A stretch of 64,000 nucleotides of DNA from CAWFKS01 sp963816435. GTDB lineage: Bacteria; Pseudomonadota; Alphaproteobacteria; Rhizobiales; Rhizobiaceae. The DNA lies in contig CAWFKS010000020.1 of the NCBI GenBank assembly GCA_963816435.1, positions 124,001 to 188,000 of the forward strand, read 5' to 3'. How positions within the stretch are numbered: the stretch's first letter is position 1; each line of letters starts with the position of its first letter. This document shows positions 9,562-18,151 of this stretch, one piece after another. Position numbers and translations under genes: made by a program. The notes under the pieces are model-generated. The model was not told the origin of the DNA. It did not search any database and saw nothing but the letters and a program-made list of their open reading frames with translations.

Positions 9562-9576
9562 GCGGCGGAACGCCGC
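9562..9576. terminator. Hairpin between convergent xthA and cNMP-binding gene
   Basis: GCGGCG (9562-9567) and CGCCGC (9571-9576) form a perfect 6-bp stem with a GAA loop in the 115-bp gap between two convergent genes. It has no T-run, so the terminator role is tentative. Confidence 0.3.
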
Positions 9577-9616
9577 ACATCGCACAATGCGGCGGAGCGG
9601 TGCGACTGGAACGCGC

Positions 9617-10066
9617 CTAGAACCGCGGCGCCAGTTTCTCCAGCCGCGCGATCAGCCCCGAAAGCCGCTCGGAAATCTGGTGGTGCAGCCGCGCTGCGAG
9701 GTCGGGATGTTCCTCCAGGATGCGGCGAAACAGCGTGCGGCTGATCCGAATCACTTCCGTATCGGTCCTGGCGACGGCGCCGGTGAGGCGGCTCGCGCCG
9801 CTGATAAGGCCGAGTTCGCCGAGCATCGAGCCCGGGCCGGCCGAGCCGACCGCCACCTGCTTGCCGTTCAGCGGGTGGGTGAGCGCGACCTCTCCGCTGA
9901 CCACGACATAGGCGCAGTCGGCCGGTCGCCCCTCCTGGTAGAGCTCGCGGCCGGCAGCGATCCTGAGTGTCTCTGCCCCGAAGGCGAGCAGGCGCAAGTG
10001 ATCCTGCGAAAACTCCTCGAACAGCTCCACCCGGGCAAGGATGCGGATATCGTCGTCGAGCGACAT
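9617..10066 (-). CDS. Cyclic-nucleotide-binding domain protein
   Basis: A 149-residue protein consisting of one CRP-type cNMP-binding beta-roll. The signature GELGLISGASRLTGAVART is the phosphate-binding cassette. A C-terminal helix follows and there is no helix-turn-helix, so it is not a transcription factor by itself. The next gene downstream on the other strand is xthA, and upstream is a CenR-like regulator on the same strand 55 bp away, so the two may be co-transcribed. Ligand and partner are unknown. Confidence 0.85.
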   Translation of the reverse strand: MSLDDDIRILARVELFEEFSQDHLRLLAFGAETLRIAAGRELYQEGRPADCAYVVVSGEVALTHPLNGKQVAVGSAGPGSMLGELGLISGASRLTGAVARTDTEVIRISRTLFRRILEEHPDLAARLHHQISERLSGLIARLEKLAPRF

Positions 10067-10121
10067 TCAGGCGTTCCCAGGTCCCCTCTCGATCACCTGC
10101 CGGCCCGCCTGTGAAGCCGGC

Positions 10122-10805
10122 TCAGGGAACGAGCTTGTATCCGCCGCTTTCTGTCACAAGAATTTCGGCATTGGAAGGATCGCGCTCGATCTTCTGGCGC
10201 AACCGATAGACGTGGGTTTCGAGCGTGTGCGTCGTCACCCCGGAATTGTATCCCCACACCTCCTCCAGCAGGACGTCGCGCGTCACCACCTTCTGGCCGG
10301 CGCGGTAGAGATATTTGATGATCGCGGCCTCCTTTTCGGTCAGCCGCACCTTGCCGCCGCGCTGGTCGACCAGCAGCTTCTGGCTCGGCTTGAACGTGTA
10401 GGGACCGACGGCGAAGGTGGCGTCCTCGCTCTGCTCGTGCTGGCGAAGCTGGGCGCGGATGCGAGCCAGAAGCACGGCGAAGCGGAACGGCTTCGTCACG
10501 TAGTCGTTGGCGCCGGCCTCCAGACCGAGGATCGTGTCGGAATCGGTGTCCTGCCCGGTCAGCATGATGATCGGCGCCTTGTAGCCGCCCTTGCGCAGGA
10601 TCTTCACCGCCTCGCGGCCATCCATGTCGGGCAGGCCGACATCCATGATCAACAGGTCGACGACGCCGGCGCGCGCCGCCTGGATGCCCTTGGAGGCGGT
10701 CGCCTCCTCGAGCACGTCGAATTCCTCGTAGAGCGACAATTGCTCGTGGAGCGTGGTGCGCAGGTCGGTGTCGTCGTCGACGATCAGGATGGTCCTGGCA
10801 GTCAT
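10122..10805 (-). CDS. cenR: OmpR-family response regulator, CenR-like
   Basis: A 227-residue two-component regulator. Receiver: acidic DDD at residues 10-12, phospho-acceptor Asp 55 in IMDVGLPDMDG, Thr 83 and Lys 105. The C-terminal winged helix ends THTLETHVYRLRQKIERDP. The whole pattern (AGANDYVTKPFRFAVLLARIRAQLRQHEQSEDA and so on) resembles CenR, the envelope-homeostasis regulator of alphaproteobacteria; that identity rests on remembered similarity. No histidine kinase is adjacent, as is common for CenR. ATG at 10805 is preferred over an in-frame TTG six bases upstream. It is divergent from an L,D-transpeptidase, a plausible envelope target. Confidence 0.8.
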   Translation of the reverse strand: MTARTILIVDDDTDLRTTLHEQLSLYEEFDVLEEATASKGIQAARAGVVDLLIMDVGLPDMDGREAVKILRKGGYKAPIIMLTGQDTDSDTILGLEAGANDYVTKPFRFAVLLARIRAQLRQHEQSEDATFAVGPYTFKPSQKLLVDQRGGKVRLTEKEAAIIKYLYRAGQKVVTRDVLLEEVWGYNSGVTTHTLETHVYRLRQKIERDPSNAEILVTESGGYKLVP

Positions 10806-10904
10806 GTTCAATCCATTGTACCGAAAGGGGAAATCTGGTTGACCGGTCCCCGTTTATGCGGAAGGGTCGGCTCGCGGAACCCTCTCACGTCGATTTGTGC
10901 CCCG

Positions 10905-11481
10905 ATGCGATCATACTCCAAATTTCGTGATCGCAAGGTTGCGGCCAAAAAAAACGGTGCACTGTCGCGGCTCGTCGTGCGCGCCCGGCCCGGCCGGCCA
11001 TCTCAGGGGCTGCTGCGGGCAGGCGGCAGCGTGTTCGCCTGCGCGCTCGGCCGCGGCGGCATCTCGGCCTTCAAGCGGGAGGGCGACGGCGCCACGCCGC
11101 TGGCAGCGATGCGCCTGCGGACGGGCTTCTTCCGTCCCGACGGGCGCATTCGCCGCATCTCGCGGCTTCCGCTCGTCGCGATCGGCCGCGACCTCGGCTG
11201 GTGCGACGCCGCAGCCGATCGCAACTACAATCGCCCGGTGCGCCTGCCCTACCCGGCCTCGCACGAGAAAATGTGGCGCGACGACCGCCTCTACGACGTC
11301 TGCGTCGTTCTCGACTGGAATGTCTCGGTGCGCCGGCGCGGCCGGGGAAGCGCGATCTTTCTGCATCTCGCCCGCCCCGGCTTCACGCCGACCGAGGGCT
11401 GCGTGGCGGTCGCGCCGGCGCGTGATGCGACGCCTGCTGCCGCGGCTTTCGCCGCGAACGGTGCTCGAAGTGGTGCGTTGA
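10905..11481 (+). CDS. L,D-transpeptidase (YkuD) family protein, C-terminal frame break
   Basis: A short (about 191 residues) YkuD-domain protein. The catalytic signature appears as HLARPGFTPTEGCVAV: His, then Thr-x-Gly-Cys with the nucleophilic Cys. Such enzymes make 3-3 peptidoglycan cross-links or attach proteins to the wall. No signal peptide is evident; the N-terminus is basic. After VAVAP the frame shifts near 11425. The neighbouring frame continues MRRLLPRLSPRTVLEVVR and stops at 11481, the natural end, whereas the original frame would run on into the trkH region. Start at 10905 is the first ATG in frame. Confidence 0.8.
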
Positions 11482-11568
11482 GACGCCGCCCCGGCGGGCG
11501 GCGATGCCAGCTTGTATGTCCAGTTGAATGGGAGTAGAGACCTGCGCCTTCGCGGGGATCGTCCTTCC

Positions 11569-13024
11569 TTGAATCGCCGGCAGATTACCTTCGTCGCCTC
11601 GGTCAACGGCATTTTCCTCCTGGCGCTCGCCGCCGTCATGCTGGTGCCGATGGCGGTGGACCTCGCCAACCACGACGGGGATTTCAGGAGCTTCCTGTTC
11701 GCCGGGCTGGCCACTACCGCCTGCGGCGGTCTCATGGCGGTCGGCTTCTGGCATTCCTCGCGAGACGATCTCGACCGGCGCAGCGGCTACGTGCTCACCG
11801 TCTCCAGCTGGCTGTCGATCAGCGTCTTCGGCTCGCTGCCGTTCCTGTTCTCCAACCAGCACCTGTCGTTCACCGACGCCGTCTTCGAGACGATCTCCGG
11901 CCTGACCACCACGGGAGCGACCGTGCTCAGCGGCCTCGACACCATGCCCGAGGGCATCCTGCTGTGGCGCTCTCTCCTGCAATGGATCGGCGGCATCGGC
12001 ATCGTCGCCATGGCGATCGCGCTGCTTGCCGATGATGCGGGTGGGCGGCATGCAGCTGTTCCAGCTCGAATCCTCGGAAAAGTCCGACAAGCCGTTCGCG
12101 CGCATCATCCAGCTGATCCGGGCAATCGCCATCGCCTATGTCGGGCTGACTTTCGCCTGCACGCTGGCGCTCGCGGCTGCCGGCATGAACTTCTTCGATG
12201 CCGTGAACCACGCGATGACCGCATTGGCGACCGGCGGCTATTCGACCAAGGACGCCTCGATCGGCTATTACCACTCGGTGCCGATCGAAATCGTGCTGAT
12301 CGTCTTCATGACGCTCGGCGCCCTGCCGCTGCTGTTCTACACGATGCTGCTGTTTCGCGGCCGCCGCGCCTTCCTGGCGGACGGCCAGATCAGCGGCTTC
12401 CTGAAGGTTCTGGGCGTCGCCATCTTCCTGTCGACCGCATGGAACGTCGCGCACGGGATGCGGCCCGGCGAGGCGCTTCGCACCTCGGCCTTCAACGTCA
12501 CCTCGGTGCTGACCGACACCGGCTTCGCCACCGCCGACTTCTCGGCCTGGGGCAGTTTCGCGATCGCGCTGTTCTTCGTGCTCTACTTCATCGGCGGCTG
12601 TGCCGGATCGACGGCGGGAGCCGTCAAGATCTTCCGCTGGCAGCTACTCTACGCCAACGCGATGGGGCATCTCAGGCGCGCGATTTCGCCGAACCGCGTG
12701 CTGGTGCTGAAATACCAGGAACGCCGCGTCGACAACGACACGATCGACGCGGTGACCAACTTCCTGCTGCTCTACGTGCTCACCTTCGTCGTGCTCACGC
12801 TGCTGATGACCGCGACCGGGCTCGACTTCCTGTCGAGCAGTTCGGCGATCGCCGAGGGCATGGCCAATGCCGGCCCGGGCCTCGGCCCGATCGTCGGCCC
12901 CGCCACCAATTTCGATTCCATCCCCGCCGCCGCCAAATGGCTGACCATGATCTCGATGGTGCTCGGCCGCCTCGAACTGGTGACGGTCTACGTCACCTTC
13001 CTGCCGGAGCTGTGGCTGCGTTAG
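11569..13024 (+). CDS. trkH: Trk/Ktr potassium uptake protein TrkH (one-base frame break)
   Basis: A membrane subunit of a Trk K+ transporter, about 484 residues after correction. The four pore loops show the selectivity signatures TTTGAT, ATGGYST, LTDTGFATADF and NAGPGLG. The frame breaks near 12026: CTGCTTGCCGATG minus one T gives LLPMMRVGGMQLF, the family sequence. The start is uncertain; TTG at 11569 (reading MNRRQITFVAS) begins just before the first membrane segment, and TTG codons further upstream are alternatives. No trkA is adjacent, so the NAD-binding subunit must be elsewhere. Confidence 0.87.
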
Positions 13025-13097
13025 AGCAATTCCAGGAAAAGCGGGAACCGGTTTTCCGTCCGGAATTGCGCGAAAACAAAAACTTGGAGCCGTTCAG
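13025..13097. repeat. Palindromic intergenic repeat, copy 1
   Basis: An interspersed element with arms CAATTCC (13027-13033) and GGAATTG (13062-13068), and inner GGAAAA and TTTTCC, forming a long imperfect hairpin. A following cgcgaaaac and tggagc-gttc tail is shared with copy 2 at 33.46 kb. It begins at the trkH stop and lies between convergent trkH and DUF1761, where it may serve as a bidirectional terminator. It resembles the short palindromic repeats common between genes of Mesorhizobium-like genomes. Confidence 0.75.
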
Positions 13098-13110
13098 GGT
13101 TGGCTGCGCC

Positions 13111-13521
13111 TCAGCTCCACCAGCCGAGGATGGCGCCCATGATGACGGCAACGCCCAGCCAGTGGAGGGCGTCGATCACCGTCAGGTTCCAGCCGTAGCC
13201 CTGGTAGCGCTGGTTGATCGAAACCGTCGTCGCCATGAAGCCGAGCCAGGCGAAGAAGGCGACGACGATGCCCGCCCACACGCCGGCGCCACCGGTCAGC
13301 GTCACGAACACCGCCAGCACCCAGGCCATGATCAGTTCGCAGACGATCGAATTGATGAGCAGGGCCGGCGGCGGCATCATGCCGGTGCTGCCCGGCTTCG
13401 GCGTGATGCGCGCGGCCTTCATCCACGGCTTGCTCAGCGCGCCGTAATAGATGGCGCCGAATACGAACGCGGCGACCGCCGCCACGACGACGGCGAGATA
13501 GTTCACGCCCGAAAAGCTCAT
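13111..13521 (-). CDS. DUF1761 membrane protein
   Basis: A 136-residue protein with four hydrophobic segments and the DUF1761 features FGAIYYGALSKPWMKA near the N-terminus and a tail rich in Trp. Its function is unknown. The start at 13521 has GGGGAGG immediately upstream; a longer frame adds seven residues without a ribosome site. It is convergent with trkH and separated from it by the palindromic repeat. Confidence 0.82.
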   Translation of the reverse strand: MSFSGVNYLAVVVAAVAAFVFGAIYYGALSKPWMKAARITPKPGSTGMMPPPALLINSIVCELIMAWVLAVFVTLTGGAGVWAGIVVAFFAWLGFMATTVSINQRYQGYGWNLTVIDALHWLGVAVIMGAILGWWS

Positions 13522-13611
13522 TCGTTCCTCCCCTTGCGGCACCGAGGCCGCACGCGCGGATTGAATGGGCGGCTACAGGCCCCGTCAAGCAGGACCAGCG
13601 CGGGAGGAACT

Positions 13612-14220
13612 TCAAATCTCCGGCACCAGCCGCCACACCGTGGTGCGCTTGACCTCGGCGTCCTCCAGCGCCCGCGTCACCGGCACCTGGTAGGTGGCGA
13701 GCGCTTCAAGCCCGGTCTTCGGCAGGTAGGAGCGGCCGGGATCGCCGACGAGCACGGTCGTCCCGCGCGCCGCCAGCCCTGCGAACCACGGCGCAACGCG
13801 GGCGGCGAGTTCTCGGTCGTAGAAGACGTCGCCCGCCAGCACCACGTCCCATGGTCCCGCCGTGCCGACGAGATCGGCTTGCGAATAGGCGATCGCGACA
13901 TCGTTCTGCGCCGCGTTGAGCGCCACCGCCGCGGCACAGAACGGATCGACGTCGCTCGCTTCGACGCTTGCCGCGCCGGCCTTCGCCGCGGCGATGGCGA
14001 CAAGGCCCGAGCCGCTGGCGAAATCGAGCACGCGCTTGCCCGCGACAGTCTCGGGATGGTCGAGCAGATAGCGCGCCAGCCCCTGCCCGCCGGCCCAGGC
14101 AAACGCCCAGAACGGCGGCGGCAGGCCGATTTCCTGCAGCTGCTCCTCGGTGCGGTGCCACAGATCGTGCGCCTCGTCGGCCAGGTGCAGCACGATCTCC
14201 GGCACGTGTGGCGGCGTCAT
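13612..14220 (-). CDS. ETFB lysine methyltransferase-like SAM methyltransferase
   Basis: Class I SAM-dependent methyltransferase of 202 residues as read. The SAM site is VLDFASGSGLVAIAAAKAGA, and LPPPFWAFAWAGGQGLARYLLDHP precedes it. This layout is that of METTL20/ETFB lysine methyltransferases (often misnamed ribosomal L11 methyltransferase). The family usually has about 20 more N-terminal residues. Those are visible upstream in the same frame (PRLDPQAFIRANTAL) but lack a start codon, because the frame reaches the TGA of the EVE gene at 14278. A GTG overlapping that TGA (14279-14281) would be the natural start if one base is wrong between 14220 and 14280. It is last in the tsaD operon. Confidence 0.82.
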   Translation of the reverse strand: MTPPHVPEIVLHLADEAHDLWHRTEEQLQEIGLPPPFWAFAWAGGQGLARYLLDHPETVAGKRVLDFASGSGLVAIAAAKAGAASVEASDVDPFCAAAVALNAAQNDVAIAYSQADLVGTAGPWDVVLAGDVFYDRELAARVAPWFAGLAARGTTVLVGDPGRSYLPKTGLEALATYQVPVTRALEDAEVKRTTVWRLVPEI

Positions 14221-14277
14221 CAGCGCCGTGTTGGCGCGGATGAACGCCTGCGGATCGAGGCGCGGCTTGCGGTTCGC

Positions 14278-14703
14278 TCACGGCGCCTTGTCCAGCCCTC
14301 CCATGCGGCAGATCTCGGCCCATTCGTCGTCGGCGACCGGCTGCACCGAAAGCCGCGAATTGTTGACCAGAACCATGTCGGAAAGCTTCGGGTTGGCCTT
14401 GATGTCGTCGAGGCTCACCGGCTTCGGCATGTCTTCGACCGCGCGGATGTCCACGCATTCCCAGCGCTCGTCCTCGGTCGAGGAATCGTGGTGCGCCAGC
14501 GCCGACACCTCGACGATGCCGACGACCTCCTTGCCCTGGTTGGAGTGATAGAAGAAGCCGCGGTCGCCGACCTTCATGGCGCGCATGTTGTTGCGCGCCT
14601 GGTAGTTGCGCACGCCGTCCCACTCCTGTCCGGCCTTGCCCTTCGCCTTCTGCTGGTCCCACGACCAGGCGTCCGGCTCCGACTTGAACAGCCAGTAGGC
14701 CAT
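14278..14703 (-). CDS. EVE-domain protein
   Basis: A 141-residue single EVE domain (PUA-like fold related to YTH; thymocyte nuclear protein 1 family). It begins WLFKSEPDAWSW and has GVRNYQARNNMRAMKVGD, which line the modified-base pocket in this family. EVE proteins are thought to read modified nucleobases in RNA or DNA; the target here is unknown. The start overlaps the YciI-like stop by one base (TGATG), indicating translational coupling. The operon partner tsaD makes the t6A tRNA modification, so an RNA-related role is plausible. Confidence 0.9.
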   Translation of the reverse strand: MAYWLFKSEPDAWSWDQQKAKGKAGQEWDGVRNYQARNNMRAMKVGDRGFFYHSNQGKEVVGIVEVSALAHHDSSTEDERWECVDIRAVEDMPKPVSLDDIKANPKLSDMVLVNNSRLSVQPVADDEWAEICRMGGLDKAP

Positions 14704-14999
14704 CACGCGTTCTCCGGGTTGTTGATGGCCCAGGTCCACGGCCTGATCTCGACGGATTCGAACAGGCCCGCATGTGCGTAGGGATCGGCGTCGGCGATCG
14801 CTTTCGCCGCTTCCGCGCTGTCGGCCTCGAGCGCGATCATCGAGCCGTTCGGCTTGCCGTCCTCGCCCTGGAAGGCGCCGGCGAACTTGATCCTGCCCTC
14901 GGCATTGAGCCCGTTCAGCCAGTCGAGATGCTGCGGGCGCGTCGCCATGCGGGTATCGAGCCCGCCCGCCTTGTCCTTGCACAGAATGACGAAGATCAT
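14703..14999 (-). CDS. YciI-like protein
   Basis: A 98-residue YCII-domain protein (ferredoxin-like fold), with HLDWLNGLNAEGRIKFAGAF and DPYAHAGLFESVEIRPW as the typical core. The His of RPQHLDWL and the Asp of DADPY match the proposed active-site pair of the family. The catalytic reaction is not established. It lies between gpsA and the EVE gene and overlaps the latter, so it is part of the tsaD-gpsA operon. The start at 14999 begins the conserved MIFVILCKDK. Confidence 0.9.
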   Translation of the reverse strand: MIFVILCKDKAGGLDTRMATRPQHLDWLNGLNAEGRIKFAGAFQGEDGKPNGSMIALEADSAEAAKAIADADPYAHAGLFESVEIRPWTWAINNPENA

Positions 15000-15018
15000 G
15001 TTCGCTTTCCCTCCAGCG

Positions 15019-16008
15019 TCAGTCGGATTCACTCTTGAGCGGTCGCGACATCAGGTCGGCGACCGCGTCGCGGATCGTGGTGCGGCCGGCGAGCAGCTGG
15101 TCGACGGCGCCGATGATCGGCGCCTCGATGTCGCGCTCGCGGGCGAGCCGCGCTGCGATCGCCGCCGTCGGCACGCCCTCGGCAAGCGGCAGGTGGTCGA
15201 CCGGCTTGCCCGCGCCGAGCGCCAGCCCGTAGGAGAAATTGCGCGACTGCGCCGACCCGCACGACAGGATCAGGTCGCCGAGGCCCGAAAGCCCCATCAG
15301 CGTCTCCGCCCGCGCCCCGAACGCCTCGCCGATGCGCCGCAATTCGACGAAGCCGCGCGTCACCATCGCCGCCTGGGCGCTGGCGCCGAGCCCGGCGCCC
15401 GCCACCGTGCCCGAGGCGATGGCCAGCACGTTCTTCAGCGCGCCGCCGATCTCGACGCCGATCAGGTCGTCGGTCGAATAGCAGCGGAAATCCATGGTCG
15501 AAAGCTGCCTTGCGATGCGCGCGGCGAGCGCCTCCTCGCGCGCCGCCACGGCCACCGCGGTCGGCAGGCGCCGCGCCACGTCGGCGGCGAAGCTCGGCCC
15601 GGAAAGGACCGCCACCGGCCGGGCGGGCGTAACCTCTTCGACCACCGCGGACAACAGGTCGCCGGTCGACCTCTCGATGCCCTTGGCGCACAGCACCAGC
15701 GTCGCGTCGGGGCCGAGATGCGGCGCGGCATCGGCAAGCACGCCGCGCAGCGTCTGCGCCGGCACGACGGCCAGAACGTCGCGCGCGCCGTCGAGCGCCT
15801 CGCCGAGATCGGCGGTGGCAAGAATGCCCTCGTCGACGGCGATGTCGGGAAGGTAGCGCGGATTGCGGCGCTGCTCGTTGACGGCGCGCACGGTTGCGGC
15901 GTCGCGCGCCCACAGCGTCACCTCGTGGCCGGCGCGCCGCGCCACCATGGCGAGCGCAGTACCCCAGGCGCCGCCACCGAGCACCGCGAATTTGTGGCGA
16001 TCGCTCAT
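15019..16008 (-). CDS. gpsA: Glycerol-3-phosphate dehydrogenase [NAD(P)+]
   Basis: A 329-residue cytoplasmic enzyme reducing dihydroxyacetone phosphate to sn-glycerol-3-phosphate for phospholipid synthesis. The Rossmann motif GGGAWGTALA is at residues 11-20. CAKGIERSTG, LSGPSFAADVARRLPTA and the catalytic Lys in IGGALKNVLAI are intact, and the substrate loop AQSRNFSYG is present. The start ATG overlaps the tsaD stop (ATGA), a usual gene pair in rhizobia. Confidence 0.96.
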   Translation of the reverse strand: MSDRHKFAVLGGGAWGTALAMVARRAGHEVTLWARDAATVRAVNEQRRNPRYLPDIAVDEGILATADLGEALDGARDVLAVVPAQTLRGVLADAAPHLGPDATLVLCAKGIERSTGDLLSAVVEEVTPARPVAVLSGPSFAADVARRLPTAVAVAAREEALAARIARQLSTMDFRCYSTDDLIGVEIGGALKNVLAIASGTVAGAGLGASAQAAMVTRGFVELRRIGEAFGARAETLMGLSGLGDLILSCGSAQSRNFSYGLALGAGKPVDHLPLAEGVPTAAIAARLARERDIEAPIIGAVDQLLAGRTTIRDAVADLMSRPLKSESD

Positions 16009-17111
16009 GCCTTGGCTCCCCGGCGCCCCGCACCGTAGAGCGGGGCCGCCAGCTCGTCGAGCGGCCAGCGCGGGCGCGGCGCGGCCTCTTCCGCGTGCTC
16101 ATCGACCAGCCCGGCGGCAAGCCTTTCCAGCCCGACCCAGGCGACCATCGCCGCGTTGTCGGTGCACAGCTCCAGCGGCGGCGCGAGGAAACGGAAGCCG
16201 TGCCGGTTGCACAATTCCTCCAGCGTCGCGCGGATCGCCTTGTTGGCCGCGACACCGCCGGCCACGACCAGCGTCGGCGTCGCCGCATCCGGGAACTCGG
16301 CCGAAAACCGTTCGAGGCTGCGCGAGACGCGGTCGGCGAGCGTTTCGACGATCGCCTGCTGGAAGGAAGCGCAAATGTCGCTGACGTCCTGGTCCGATAG
16401 CGGCGCGACGGCGCTCGCCGCCTGCCGCACCGCCGTCTTCAGGCCCGAAAACGAAAAGTCCGGCCGCGCCTCGCCCTTCAGCGGCCGCGGCAGGGCGAAA
16501 CGCGCGGGGTCGCCGCTGGCTGCCGCCTTTTCCACCGCCGGGCCGCCGGGATAGGGCAGCGACAGGAGCTTCGCCGTCTTGTCGAAGGCCTCGCCGAGCG
16601 CGTCGTCGATGGTCGAGGCCCAGCGCTCGTAGTCGCCGACGCCGCGCGCCAGCAGGATCTGCGTATGGCCGCCGGAGACCAGCAGCACGAGATAGGGAAA
16701 CCCGATGCCGTCGGTCATTCGCGCCGTCAGCGCATGCGCTTCCAGATGGTTGACGGGCACGAGCTGCTTGCCGGACGCGGCCGCGATCGCCTTGCCGGTC
16801 ATCAGCCCGACGATGAGGCCGCCGATCAGCCCGGGCCCGGCGGTGGCCGCGATGACGTCGAGATCGGAAAGCGAGACGTCGGCCTCCGAAAGTGCTGCCG
16901 CGACGATGCCGTCCAGCGCCTCGACATGGGCGCGCGCGGCGATCTCCGGCACGACGCCGCCGAAGGCCGAATGCTCCTCGACCTGGCTGAGCACGACGTT
17001 GGAACGGATCGCTGCGCTGCCGTCGGCACGCATCTCGACCACCGCGGCGGCGGTCTCGTCGCAACTCGTCTCGATGCCCAGCGCCAGCCGGCCTGTCGCC
17101 GCGTCCTGCAT
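16005..17111 (-). CDS. tsaD: tRNA N6-threonylcarbamoyladenosine transferase TsaD
   Basis: A 368-residue Kae1/Qri7-family enzyme that transfers the threonylcarbamoyl group to A37 of ANN-decoding tRNAs, working with TsaB/TsaE. ASKHA motifs: GIETSCDETAAAVV near the start, the metal-binding HLEAH, LVSGGHTQILL, FSFSGLKTAV, VAGGVAANKAIR, and the metal Asp in ELCTDNAAMVAW. It heads the tsaD-gpsA-YciI-EVE-methyltransferase operon. The start at 17111 leaves about ten residues before the conserved core. It diverges from hemC. Confidence 0.96.
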   Translation of the reverse strand: MQDAATGRLALGIETSCDETAAAVVEMRADGSAAIRSNVVLSQVEEHSAFGGVVPEIAARAHVEALDGIVAAALSEADVSLSDLDVIAATAGPGLIGGLIVGLMTGKAIAAASGKQLVPVNHLEAHALTARMTDGIGFPYLVLLVSGGHTQILLARGVGDYERWASTIDDALGEAFDKTAKLLSLPYPGGPAVEKAAASGDPARFALPRPLKGEARPDFSFSGLKTAVRQAASAVAPLSDQDVSDICASFQQAIVETLADRVSRSLERFSAEFPDAATPTLVVAGGVAANKAIRATLEELCNRHGFRFLAPPLELCTDNAAMVAWVGLERLAAGLVDEHAEEAAPRPRWPLDELAAPLYGAGRRGAKA

Positions 17112-17216
17112 TGCCCGCGCGCACTCTCTCTTATAGGTAGGGCCGGAACCGGGCGGATCGGCCGGCCGCCAGCGGGTTACCACGCTCGACACGCCAATGA
17201 AACAGGAACTCGCCTC

Positions 17217-18143
17217 TTGAAGACGCCGCTCAGGATCGGAACGCGGGCCAGCAAGCTGGCGCTCGCGCAGGCCCACGAGACGCGCCAGCGGCTGATGGCC
17301 GCGCACGGCGCGGAAGAGGCCGACTTCGAGATCGTCGAGTTCTCGACCAGCGGCGACCGCATCCAGGACCGGCCGCTCGCCGAGGCAGGCGGCAAGGGGC
17401 TGTTCACCAAGGAGATCGAGGAAGCGCTTGCGGATGGCCGCATCGACATCGCCGTGCATTCCTCCAAGGACATGCCGACCGTGCTGCCGGCCGGGCTGGA
17501 AATCTCGGCATTTCTCGAGCGCGAGGATGTTCGCGACGCCTTCATCGGCGGCAAGGCGCCGAAACTCGCCGATCTGCCCGACGGTGCCGTGGTCGGCTCC
17601 TCGTCGCTGCGCCGCCAGGCGCTGGTGCGCCGCATCCGCCCCGACGTCGAGGTCGTCACCTATCGCGGCAACGTGCAGACCAGGCTGCGCAAGCTGGAGG
17701 AAGGCGTGGTGGACGCCACGCTGCTCGCCTCCGCCGGGCTGAAGCGGCTCGACATGGAAAACGTCATCACCGAGCTGCTGCCGGTCGAGTATTTTCCGCC
17801 CGCGCTCGGCCAGGGCGCGATCTGCATCGAAAGCCGCATCGGCGACGAGGCGGTGACGGCGATGCTGGCGCCGATCGACCATGCCCGCACCGGCGCCGAA
17901 CTCGCCTGCGAGCGGGCGTTCCTCGCCGTCCTCGACGGTTCCTGCCGCACGCCGATCGCCGGCCACACCCGCATCGAGGGCGAGCGGCTGACCTTCTTCG
18001 GCATGGTGCTGACGCCGGACGGCGCGGAAGCCCACGAGACCGAGGAGAGCGGAACGGTCGCCGAGGCCGCCGCGATCGGCCGCCGCGCCGGCGAACTGAT
18101 CCGCGAGAAGGCCGGCGCCCGCTTCTTCGACAGCTGGACCTAG
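17217..18143 (+). CDS. hemC: Porphobilinogen deaminase (hydroxymethylbilane synthase)
   Basis: A 308-residue haem-pathway enzyme that polymerises four porphobilinogens into hydroxymethylbilane. Present are RIGTRASKLALAQA, AVHSSKDMPT, GSSSLRRQA, TYRGNVQTRL and the dipyrromethane cofactor Cys in LDGSCRTPIAG. The TTG at 17217 is used because AGGAA lies nine bases upstream. An ATG at 17197 (reading MKQELAS then stop) would become the start if one base were missing before the TTG. hemD follows after eight bases. Confidence 0.94.
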   Translation: MKTPLRIGTRASKLALAQAHETRQRLMAAHGAEEADFEIVEFSTSGDRIQDRPLAEAGGKGLFTKEIEEALADGRIDIAVHSSKDMPTVLPAGLEISAFLEREDVRDAFIGGKAPKLADLPDGAVVGSSSLRRQALVRRIRPDVEVVTYRGNVQTRLRKLEEGVVDATLLASAGLKRLDMENVITELLPVEYFPPALGQGAICIESRIGDEAVTAMLAPIDHARTGAELACERAFLAVLDGSCRTPIAGHTRIEGERLTFFGMVLTPDGAEAHETEESGTVAEAAAIGRRAGELIREKAGARFFDSWT

Positions 18144-18151
18144 GTTCCTCG

